From Gammaproteobacteria bacterium (lineage in GTDB: Bacteria; Pseudomonadota; Gammaproteobacteria; SZUA-140), in assembly GCA_016218365.1 (NCBI GenBank), contig JACREF010000020.1:1-45034 (forward strand): a DNA stretch of 45,034 nt, read 5' to 3'. A model generated the notes under the pieces. That model had not been told where the DNA came from and did not search any database. It worked only from the letters and a program-made list of their open reading frames with translations. Numbering within the stretch: position 1 is the first letter of the stretch; each line of letters opens with the position of its first letter. A program made the translations under genes and the position numbers. This document shows, piece after piece, positions 1-9,403 of this stretch.

Positions 1-132
1 GGAAGCGAGAAGAGGATGAGTGGGTATTCGAAAGAGCGACGGGAGTGGGCGGTTGCGCAGATGCTGCCGCCGCAGAGCCGGAGGGTTCCGGAGCTGGCGA
101 AGGCGAGCGGCATCTCGGATGTAACGCTGTAT

Positions 133-154
133 AATTGGCGCCTAATTGGCGCCT
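133..154. repeat. 11-bp tandem duplication at transposase break point
   Basis: The unit aattggcgcct occurs twice in a row exactly where the transposase-like reading frame loses similarity. It looks like a slippage or repair scar at a recombination junction. Confidence 0.5.
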
Positions 155-157
155 CTC

Positions 158-170
158 AGGGTCAGACTCG
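158..170. repeat. 13-bp inverted repeat, left copy
   Basis: agggtcagactcg is the perfect reverse complement of the sequence at 1408-1420. The pair encloses the transposase-remnant segment and the BRO gene. The gggtcagactcg core resembles palindromic sequence found near REP-associated tyrosine transposases, which fits the RAYT remnant inside the interval. Confidence 0.55.
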
Positions 171-256
171 ATTGAAACGCCCTGTTGAATTACACTAGAT
201 GCCATCAGGCATGGATGCCTGACAGCTTGGAGGATTACGCTACAAGGAGGTGGCCA

Positions 257-346
257 ATGCCGCGATTACCCCGTCATGTTCTGCCCGGACAGCCGCAGCA
301 TGTTATTCAAAGAGGTAACAACCGCTGCCCGATCTTTATTGAATAG
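257..346 (+). pseudogene. Remnant of REP-associated tyrosine transposase (RAYT / Y1 family)
   Basis: A 29-codon frame begins with ATG at 257 behind a good Shine-Dalgarno (aaggagg at 243-249) and encodes MPRLPRHVLPGQPQHVIQRG followed by NNRCPIFIE and a stop. The start is the typical N-terminus of single-strand Y1/HUH transposases of the REP-associated type, in which a PGxPxHVxQRGNNR motif precedes the HUH histidines. The catalytic HUH and tyrosine are absent, so this is a 5' fragment. Such transposases are known to mobilise REP palindromes, and this window is rich in REPs, so the remnant may record the activity that spread them (inference). Confidence 0.75.
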
Positions 347-367
347 GGTGAAGGTGAATAGTGAATC

Positions 368-386
368 GGGGGCGGAAGGATTAAAC
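368..386. repeat. 19-bp direct repeat, copy 1 (left of BRO gene)
   Basis: gggggcggaaggattaaac matches 18 of 19 positions with 1374-1392 in the same orientation. A weaker copy starts at 6351, just past the SIR2-like gene. The copies lie at junctions of the accessory island and may be insertion boundaries. Confidence 0.5.
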
Positions 387-494
387 TTTAAGCAATCCCC
401 CGGAGAGAGAGGCGAGGGTGCACTTTGGTGTTATGCAGTCTGATTGCGTGTTCGATATCGGCTTGCTTTTGAAAAGGGAGACCGGGGCCCATTC

Positions 495-1433
495 ATGAAG
501 ATTCAGCCTGCCCTGTTTGAGACTCACGCCATACGCCGCGTGTATGATGAGGAAACCGAAACCTGGTGGTTCTCGGTGGTCGACATTATTCAGGTGCTGA
601 CCCAGCAGCCGGATTATCAGGCGGCGAGAAATTACTGGAAGGTGCTGAAAAATCGCTTGGCCAAGGAAGGCAGTGAGTCGGTTACAAACTGTAACCGACT
701 GAAATTGCCTGCTGCCGACGGCAAGAATTACCTCACCGACGCCGCCACCGCCGAAACCCTGCTGCGCCTGGTGCAGTCCGTGCCCAGCCCCAAGGCGGAG
801 CCGATCAAGCTGTGGCTGGCGAAAGTGGGCTACGAGCGGATGCAGGAGATGGCCGATCCGGCGTTGTCGCTGGATCGCGCCCGCGAGACCTGGCAGCAGC
901 ACGGGCGCAGCGAGAAGTGGATACAGCAGCGCATGACCGGGCAGGAGACACGCAACAAGCCTGTCCTGAGCATGGTCGAAGGGTTGACCGATTACTGGGC
1001 GAACCACGACATCAAGCAGGGCGAGGAATTCGCGATTCTCACCAACATCATTCATCAGGAATGGTCAGGGGTGAGCGTAAAGGTGCACAAGACGATGAAG
1101 GGCTTACAGGATCATAACCTGCGCGATCACATGAGCGAGGCGGAGCTGATTTTCACCGCGCTGGCTGAGCTGTCGACGCGGCAGATTGCTGAAACGGATG
1201 ACGCGACCGGGATGACCGAAAACAAGGTGGCGGCAAAGAAAGGTGGCGCGATCGCCAAGCAGGCGCGCAAGGCGCTGGAGGCCAAAACCGGTAGGCCGGT
1301 GGTGTCTGGCGATAACTTCTTGCCGCCGGGCAAGGCGTCGCGCCCCAAGGCAGTGAAAAAAGGCAGGGGGAAAGGGGGCGGAGGGATTAAACACTTCTCA
1401 AGACCTCCGAGTCTGACCCTTTTGACCTGCTGA
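495..1433 (+). CDS. BRO-family N-terminal domain protein (phage antirepressor/DinD-like)
   Basis: The 312-residue product starts MKIQPALFETHAIRRVYDEE and carries a BRO-N domain (about residues 1-110, including WWFSVVDII and the region around YLTDAATAETLLRL). A C-terminal region follows that resembles DNA-damage-inducible protein D and phage antirepressor-like proteins (GRSEKWIQQRM, ILTNIIHQEW, GLQDHNLRDHM). Such proteins bind DNA, and several act in phage or SOS-type regulation; the role here is unknown. I chose ATG 495 because it begins the family-like N-terminus; the in-frame ATG at 444 would add 17 unrelated residues, and a gggag at 476-480 is the only weak ribosome site. Two oddities: eight residues (PVLSMVEG, from 960-983) are a REP palindrome inserted in frame between RNK and LTDYW, and the last 25 or so residues derive from repeat-like DNA at 1374-1420. 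It is flanked by direct and inverted repeats, consistent with a transferred gene. Confidence 0.8.
   Translation: MKIQPALFETHAIRRVYDEETETWWFSVVDIIQVLTQQPDYQAARNYWKVLKNRLAKEGSESVTNCNRLKLPAADGKNYLTDAATAETLLRLVQSVPSPKAEPIKLWLAKVGYERMQEMADPALSLDRARETWQQHGRSEKWIQQRMTGQETRNKPVLSMVEGLTDYWANHDIKQGEEFAILTNIIHQEWSGVSVKVHKTMKGLQDHNLRDHMSEAELIFTALAELSTRQIAETDDATGMTENKVAAKKGGAIAKQARKALEAKTGRPVVSGDNFLPPGKASRPKAVKKGRGKGGGGIKHFSRPPSLTLLTC
960..983. repeat. Mini REP palindrome inserted in frame in the BRO gene
   Basis: The 24 bp read in reverse complement start cccttcgacc and end ctcaggacagg. These are the two outer arms of the larger REP elements in this window (compare cccttcgatacg and ctcaggacagg near 24205-24243) joined by a short loop. 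The length is a multiple of three and adds eight codons without a stop. Confidence 0.8.
1374..1392. repeat. 19-bp direct repeat, copy 2 (3' end of BRO gene)
   Basis: gggggcggagggattaaac is the same-orientation partner of 368-386 with one mismatch. It lies inside the last codons of the BRO gene, so the normal C-terminus was probably replaced by repeat sequence. Confidence 0.5.
1408..1420. repeat. 13-bp inverted repeat, right copy
   Basis: cgagtctgaccct is the perfect reverse complement of 158-170. It marks the right side of the segment holding the RAYT remnant and the BRO gene. Confidence 0.55.
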
Positions 1434-1485
1434 TAGCTAGGTGTGAATCCGCGGTCTGAGCTGCCCCGGATTTTCGCTGATGATG

Positions 1486-1528
1486 CCGTTCACCCTGAGT
1501 AGCGGCGCCAGCCGCATATCGTAGGGTT
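1486..1528. repeat. Degenerate REP element
   Basis: The stretch ccgttcaccctgagtagcgg followed by gccgcatatcg is a diverged copy, in reverse orientation, of the REP arms found at 11990-12080, 17464-17662 and 24205-24504. Confidence 0.55.
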
Positions 1529-1632
1529 CTTAGCAAGGCGGGATGGCAGAGTTCAGCTTGCGTAGTGATCAACTCTTTGATAGCCTTCAAATCTCTCCTC
1601 TTTTCCCTATAAATTGCGCAAAGGAAAGCACC

Positions 1633-2187
1633 ATGAGAAGAACAGCTTTGCTCGCAGCCTTGTGTTTTGGGTATTGCGCCCTCGCGTTTGCGGAGAAGCC
1701 GGCGGATCAAGCGGCTCCTAAAACGAAGCTGGAGGCTTTCGAAAGCCAAACGGGAAACGTGATCGTTCGCGGGTTTTCGAGAATTGCCGTGATCCCCGGC
1801 GAGTACGGCGCAGTTACCGTGGAGAGTAAGGAATTCACGAACGCCGGAACGGGCAGAAAGGAGTACGGCGTTACTCTCGAAGTCCAGCGTAGCGCCGAGC
1901 GGAAGAACACATCCTTCATTGACTACGACGAGATCGATGCTCTCTTGGCGGGCATCGACTACATCTCAAAGCTGGACAGGACCGCGACCAGGTTTGACAA
2001 CTTTCAGGCAGACTACAGAACGAAGGGAGATCTCGAATTCTCGATATTCAGTGAGGATAACGACGTAATGCTTGCTGTGTCCAGCGGCACGATTGGAAAG
2101 GTGACAGCGTATTTCAAGGTCAAAACTCTCGCGCGAATCCGGCAAGCGATCGCCGATGCGAAAACGAAAATCGACGGCCTCAAGTGA
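1633..2187 (+). CDS. Orphan exported protein of unknown function
   Basis: The 184-residue product begins MRRTALLAALCFGYCALAFA, a clear Sec-type signal peptide with likely cleavage after AFA, so the mature protein (about 164 residues) is expected in the periplasm. ATG 1633 is preferred over an in-frame ATG at 1543 because it starts the signal peptide and follows aaaggaaag at 1619-1627. The mature part is soluble, mixed alpha/beta in character, with no cysteines, and ends with a basic helix (RIRQAIADAKTKIDGLK). I do not recognise a family. It sits alone between the BRO gene and the helicase-SIR2 pair, in the same direction; membership in that module is possible but unsupported. Confidence 0.65.
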   Translation: MRRTALLAALCFGYCALAFAEKPADQAAPKTKLEAFESQTGNVIVRGFSRIAVIPGEYGAVTVESKEFTNAGTGRKEYGVTLEVQRSAERKNTSFIDYDEIDALLAGIDYISKLDRTATRFDNFQADYRTKGDLEFSIFSEDNDVMLAVSSGTIGKVTAYFKVKTLARIRQAIADAKTKIDGLK

Positions 2188-2311
2188 AAAATAGGAAAAA
2201 TAGGGACGGTTCATTTTCACCCTAGGTAGGGAAAGAGGGTGAGATAATACAAAGCCCATGGGTATTGTTATGGGTCAGTACTCCTCTATGCTGACCCCGG
2301 TTTCTTGACAC

Positions 2312-5290
2312 ATGACTCCAAAACACTCATCAGCTAGTCGGATATTAAGCACCGGCCTCTTCGACGACTTGATTTCCTTCGATGACATCGAAGCCAGAAT
2401 TTCTGCGTTGCCCGGCAACAAGGAGCGTGGCGATGCCTTTGAGATGTTTGCTGAAGCCTATCTCGCCACCCAAAAAATCGCGCAGGCACATCAAGTGTGG
2501 CCGTTCGAGGCGATGCCGCTGGAACAGCGTAAGTTCCTTTCGCTCGACACCGGGCGTGACATGGGAGTGGACGGCACTTATCTGACCATTGATGGTGAGT
2601 TGCGGGCTTATCAGGTCAAATTTCGTAGCAATCGGCCAGCGCTCACTTGGGATGAGCTTTCCACCTTTATGGGTCTGACCGACCAAGTTAGTCAGCGGGT
2701 CCTGTTTACCAACTGTGAGGTGCTGCCCAGTCTCATGCAAGACCGCAGTGGTTTCATCCCTATTCGGGGCAGTGACCTAGACAGACTTACGGCAGAAGAC
2801 TTCGAGGCCATGCGGCAATGGTTGCGCAGCGGCCAAATAAAGTTGCCGCGCAAGCAACCGAAGCCACACCAACAAGAGGCATTAACTGCAATTGCTCGCG
2901 GTTTGGAAGAGAACGACCGCGCTACTATCGTCATGGCCTGCGGTACGGGGAAATCACTGGTTGCCCTGTGGGCGGCAGAGCAACATGACTGCAAAAAACT
3001 GCTGGTGCTGGTGCCGTCACTGGCACTGGTGCGCCAGCTGTTGCATGAGTGGTTGAAAGAAACGGCCTGGGAACGATTCACCTTTATGTGCGTTTGCTCC
3101 GACCCCACGGTCGCCAAAGGCGCGGACGACCTGATTGTGCATCAGGCTGACCTGGATTTTCCGGTAACGACTGAAAGCGCTGTCGTCAGCCAGTTTCTCA
3201 GCAAGCCATTTGATGGCGTCAAGATAGTGTTCTCCACCTATCAGTCGGCACAGGTTGTGGCCGCAGGCTTGCCAGTCGACGTGGATGGGATGGTGCAGCC
3301 ATTCGATTTAGGCGTTTTCGACGAAGCCCATAAAACCGCCAGCCGGGAGGGAACCCGTTTCAGCTTTGCCCTGGGAGACGCCAATTTGCCGATTCGCAAG
3401 CGGCTGTTCTTTACGGCGACCCCACGCCATTATGATATCCGAAAAAAGGACAAGGAAGGCGACAACACGCTTGTCTATTCTATGGACAAGCCTGAAATTT
3501 ATGGGCCCGTTATTCATACCCTGAGTTTTGCCGAGGCGGCACGGCGCGGCATCATCTGCGATTACAAGGTCGTCATCTCAGTAGTGACTTCAGAAATGGT
3601 CAATGACCACATGCTCCAGCACGGCGAAGTGATCATCGATGGCGATGTAGTCAAAGCGCGCCAGGTGGCGTTGCAGATTGCCCTGCAAAAAGCGGTCGAT
3701 AAATACGGCGTGAGCCGCATCTTTACCTTTCATGGCTCGGTTGCAGCAGCACGTTCATTTACGTCCGGGGATGGCGAAGGTATTCGAAATCACCTGCCAG
3801 AATTCACCACGCTGCACGTCAGCGGGGAAATGCCCACGGCCCGGCGTGAAGACCAGATGAAGACATTCCGTCAGGCTAAAAAAGCCGTGATGTCGAACGC
3901 CCGCTGCCTGACCGAAGGTGTGGACGTGCCTGCCGTGGACATGGTCGCCTTCATCTCCCCACGCAAAAGCAAGGTGGACATTGTGCAGGCCACGGGCCGC
4001 ACCATGCGCAAATCACCCGGCAAGGAATTTGGTTATGTGATGGTGCCGTTGTTTGTCGAGCAAGCTGCCAATGAGTCCATCGAAGAGGCGTTACACCGTA
4101 CCAGCTTCGTTGATATCTGGGATTTGCTCGGCGCAATGAAGGAGCAGGATGACGTACTCACTGACATCATCCGCCAAATGCGCGAGGACAAGGGCAGGAC
4201 GGGCGGTTACGACGAAAACAGATTCAGTGACCGCGTGGAAGTGCTGGGGCCGAGTGTGTCGCTGGAGACGATACGGGGGGCGATTACGGCGGAGTGTTTG
4301 GAGTCCCTTGGCGTTTCATGGGATGAACGGTTTGGAGAGTTGTTGGCGTATAAGAAGGAGCATGGACATGTCTCTTCGCTGCCTAGAACAGGTTTGTCAT
4401 CATGGGCATCTAATCAGAGAGCACGCCGGATGAATGAAACACTCTTACCTAAAAGGAGGGAAAGACTTGATGAAGTTGGTTTTGACTGGGATCCTATGGA
4501 ATCTCAATGGGAGAGCATGTACAACGAGTTATTAGCTTACAAGGCTACTCATGGGCATACGAATGTGCCACGGGATAGTTCAGCATACTTGGGCGCATGG
4601 GTCGGCATCCAAAGAAAGGCTTTTAACCGTGGCAATATTTCGCCAGATAGAAAGGAAAAACTGGATGAAATTGGTTTTATATGGAGTGCATTGGATTCAA
4701 AATGGGAAGATAGGTTTAATGAACTGGCTGCATATAAATCAGAATATGGGGATGTCAACGTTTCTCAGAATTGGCCAACTTCTTTAGCAAAGTGGATAAG
4801 TACACAACGAGGTTTAGAAAAAATCGGGGGGCTTTCATCTGAACGAAAAATAAGATTAGAAGAGCTTGGCTTCGTGTGGGATTCTTTTGAATCAAAGTGG
4901 GAGTTGAAATTTAATGAGCTTGTTGCATACAAGGCTGAGCATGGAGATACAAATGTTCCTCGTGAATATCTAAACGGTCTAGGGGTGTGGGTGAAGACGC
5001 AAAGGGCATTATTAATTAAAGGTGAGTTTCCCACTGAGAGAAAAATTAGGCTTGAGGGAATTGGCTTCGTATGGGATCCTTTTGAAAAATCATGGGGAGC
5101 GAAATTCAACGAGCTACTTACGTATAAAAATAAGTATGGGAATGTAAATGTTCCTAACTCCTGGCACACAGGATTAGGTGGGTGGGTAGGTCAACAAAGA
5201 GTATTTAAAAAGAGGGAGATACTTAATGCTGATAGGGTTCGGCGACTCGAAGAAATTGGCTTCGAATGGGGCCGGAAGAACAAGAAATGA
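2312..5290 (+). CDS. Nuclease-domain SF2 helicase with five helicase-associated (HA) repeats
   Basis: The 992-residue protein has three parts. Residues about 35-150 look like a PD-(D/E)xK restriction-endonuclease fold: ERGDAFEMFAEAYL, then GRDMGVDG and YQVKF supply the expected acidic and Q-x-K elements. Residues about 185-600 are a superfamily 2 helicase with motif I ACGTGKS (209-215), DEAH (337-340), FTATP as motif III (near 370) and QATGRTMR as motif VI (559-566). Residues 670 to the end hold five HA-type repeats, with tryptophans at 670, 733, 798, 863 and 928, each followed by a pattern like F-NELLAYK-x-x-HG. The N-terminal two thirds are like type I restriction or Hachiman-type helicases in plan. 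No clear Shine-Dalgarno precedes ATG 2312. The last four bases overlap the SIR2-like gene (ATGA), so the two are translationally coupled. By eye the HA part is much richer in A+T than the helicase part. Predicted role: DNA-sensing or degrading partner in phage defence (inference). Confidence 0.85.
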   Translation: MTPKHSSASRILSTGLFDDLISFDDIEARISALPGNKERGDAFEMFAEAYLATQKIAQAHQVWPFEAMPLEQRKFLSLDTGRDMGVDGTYLTIDGELRAYQVKFRSNRPALTWDELSTFMGLTDQVSQRVLFTNCEVLPSLMQDRSGFIPIRGSDLDRLTAEDFEAMRQWLRSGQIKLPRKQPKPHQQEALTAIARGLEENDRATIVMACGTGKSLVALWAAEQHDCKKLLVLVPSLALVRQLLHEWLKETAWERFTFMCVCSDPTVAKGADDLIVHQADLDFPVTTESAVVSQFLSKPFDGVKIVFSTYQSAQVVAAGLPVDVDGMVQPFDLGVFDEAHKTASREGTRFSFALGDANLPIRKRLFFTATPRHYDIRKKDKEGDNTLVYSMDKPEIYGPVIHTLSFAEAARRGIICDYKVVISVVTSEMVNDHMLQHGEVIIDGDVVKARQVALQIALQKAVDKYGVSRIFTFHGSVAAARSFTSGDGEGIRNHLPEFTTLHVSGEMPTARREDQMKTFRQAKKAVMSNARCLTEGVDVPAVDMVAFISPRKSKVDIVQATGRTMRKSPGKEFGYVMVPLFVEQAANESIEEALHRTSFVDIWDLLGAMKEQDDVLTDIIRQMREDKGRTGGYDENRFSDRVEVLGPSVSLETIRGAITAECLESLGVSWDERFGELLAYKKEHGHVSSLPRTGLSSWASNQRARRMNETLLPKRRERLDEVGFDWDPMESQWESMYNELLAYKATHGHTNVPRDSSAYLGAWVGIQRKAFNRGNISPDRKEKLDEIGFIWSALDSKWEDRFNELAAYKSEYGDVNVSQNWPTSLAKWISTQRGLEKIGGLSSERKIRLEELGFVWDSFESKWELKFNELVAYKAEHGDTNVPREYLNGLGVWVKTQRALLIKGEFPTERKIRLEGIGFVWDPFEKSWGAKFNELLTYKNKYGNVNVPNSWHTGLGGWVGQQRVFKKREILNADRVRRLEEIGFEWGRKNKK

Positions 5291-6327
5291 CACAGACAAA
5301 TGATATCGTTGAATGGAGTGATATTGCTGACGAATTCGGAGATACATTGCTTATTGGAAATGGTGGAAGCATTGCTCTCTCGAATAATTTTTCCTATACA
5401 AACCTCTATAAGTTTGGTGTTGAACGTGGGGAAATTAACTCTTGCATTCAGGATATATTTCAAGAGTTTTCTAAAGTCAGAGACTTTGAGAAACTACTAA
5501 GGAGGCTGTGGGAGGCTGACTTTATAAACAAAAAATTTGATATTGCCGAGACAGAGCAAGCTAAAGTAAGAAAACCATACACAGATGTTCGTCGTGCCTT
5601 GATCAATACCGTAAAAGATATTCACCCAGATCAAGAACAGCTTGCAGAAAGTTTATCTAACATCAGTAAATACTGCTCGAGATTCTCAAAGATTTTTACA
5701 TTAAATTACGATTTGACTTTGATTTGGGCCATAGAATCCAGCAACAAAATGGCCGTAATGCCAAAAAAATTTAGCGATGGTTTTTCCTCACAAAAGATGA
5801 ACACGAAATTGAACTCTTTTACATATGACGGGCGTATCGAACATAGCGTTATTAGTGTTTATTACTTGCACGGAAATCTGTGTCTATGCCAAACCAAAGC
5901 AACGAGGGAGGAGAAAAAACTTGCCGCAGAGGACGTAGGCGGCTCACTACTCAAGCAATTAACAGACTATTGGGCCAAGAATGATGTGCAGCCATTATTT
6001 GTTTGCGAGGGTGGTTCGCGAGAGAAGCTCTTATCAATTACTCAGAGTAATTATCTTTATACCGCTTATGAAAATCTGGAATTAGACCGTAGTGAGTCGT
6101 TGGCAATTTATGGATGGTCAATATCCGATGGGGACCAGCATATATTGGATGCTATAAAGAAGAATCGCTCTCTTAAGCGAGTTGCTGTTTCTGTATACAA
6201 AGACGATAAAAAATTTCAAGATAAAGCAAAGCAGGCATTAAGAGAAATTGGAATTGAGTCTATCCGTTTTTTTGACTCAGAAAGCTCGGGGTGTTGGGCT
6301 AATCTGGAGCAACTTTTACCAATATGA
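5287..6327 (+). CDS. SIR2-like (DUF4917-type) putative NAD-consuming effector
   Basis: The 346-residue product shows the landmarks of a SIR2-like fold: an N-terminal glycine-rich turn LLIGNGGSIA (residues 21-30), FTLNYDL (137-143), YYLHGNL with the candidate catalytic histidine (192-198) and IYGWSISDGDQHI (274-286). This pattern is shared by SIR2-type defence effectors that hydrolyse NAD+ and by DUF4917 proteins. No membrane segment or signal peptide is seen, so it should be cytoplasmic. ATG 5287 overlaps the helicase stop codon, and that coupling decided the start; an in-frame ATG at 5266 lies deeper in the helicase gene. The DNA is visibly A+T rich compared with flanking housekeeping genes, a sign of transfer. 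Likely role: abortive-infection effector triggered by the helicase partner. The fold is read with fair confidence; the activity is inferred. Confidence 0.75.
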   Translation: MTQTNDIVEWSDIADEFGDTLLIGNGGSIALSNNFSYTNLYKFGVERGEINSCIQDIFQEFSKVRDFEKLLRRLWEADFINKKFDIAETEQAKVRKPYTDVRRALINTVKDIHPDQEQLAESLSNISKYCSRFSKIFTLNYDLTLIWAIESSNKMAVMPKKFSDGFSSQKMNTKLNSFTYDGRIEHSVISVYYLHGNLCLCQTKATREEKKLAAEDVGGSLLKQLTDYWAKNDVQPLFVCEGGSREKLLSITQSNYLYTAYENLELDRSESLAIYGWSISDGDQHILDAIKKNRSLKRVAVSVYKDDKKFQDKAKQALREIGIESIRFFDSESSGCWANLEQLLPI

Positions 6328-6350
6328 AATAAAATGGAAAATTGGAAAAT

Positions 6351-6369
6351 GGGGGCGGAGAGATTATAA
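6351..6369. repeat. Weak third copy of the island direct repeat
   Basis: gggggcggagagattataa shares its first ten bases exactly with the repeat at 1374 and is similar further on. It lies 24 bp past the SIR2-like stop codon, at the right edge of the accessory island. Two-way similarity is partial, so this may be chance. Confidence 0.3.
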
Positions 6370-6429
6370 AGTAGCCAATCTGTTATATGGCGAGCGAACA
6401 ATCCCTCCGTTCTTTCTATCTCTCGAAGA

Positions 6430-9231
<2,802 letters not shown>

Positions 9232-9286
9232 CGTCAGCCTTGAGGTTCCGGAAGGGCCGGCGTCCCCGGTCGCCGGCAATCGGGCC

Positions 9287-9292
9287 ATTATA
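9287..9292 (-). promoter_or_regulatory. Candidate -10 box for acnA
   Basis: A perfect TATAAT on the minus strand lies 55 bp upstream of the acnA start codon, just inside the gap after the cytochrome gene. No good -35 box is seen at 16-18 bp, so an activator may be needed. Confidence 0.4.
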
Positions 9293-9348
9293 ACCACAGT
9301 TGCTGTGCGGCGCCTCCCCGGTGGTGGTGAGACCTGTCAGCGCGGTGA

Positions 9349-9376
9349 AAAAAAGCCCGCTCGGATTGAGCGGGCG
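9349..9376 (-). terminator. Rho-independent terminator of the cytochrome gene
   Basis: On the minus strand the perfect 8-bp stem gcccgctc/gagcgggc with a 5-nt loop is followed by seven Ts. It lies 27 bp past the stop codon of the haem-porin gene and separates it from acnA. Confidence 0.9.
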
Positions 9377-9403
9377 CGGATTACAGCGGGAGTACCGGCG
9401 GTG

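Larger units (their letters stand above)
16..198 (+). pseudogene. Truncated transposase N-terminus (helix-turn-helix)
   Basis: Only the first 40 or so residues resemble the helix-turn-helix head of an IS3-type transposase first ORF: the stretch VPELAKASGISDVTLYNW reads as the DNA-recognition helix. Similarity stops right after the YNWR motif, where an 11-bp unit (aattggcgcct) is repeated in tandem at about 133-154, and the frame then runs into unrelated sequence to a stop. No catalytic DDE portion follows. I read this as a broken insertion-sequence remnant at the left end of the accessory island. The IS family is an inference from the short motif. Confidence 0.6.
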
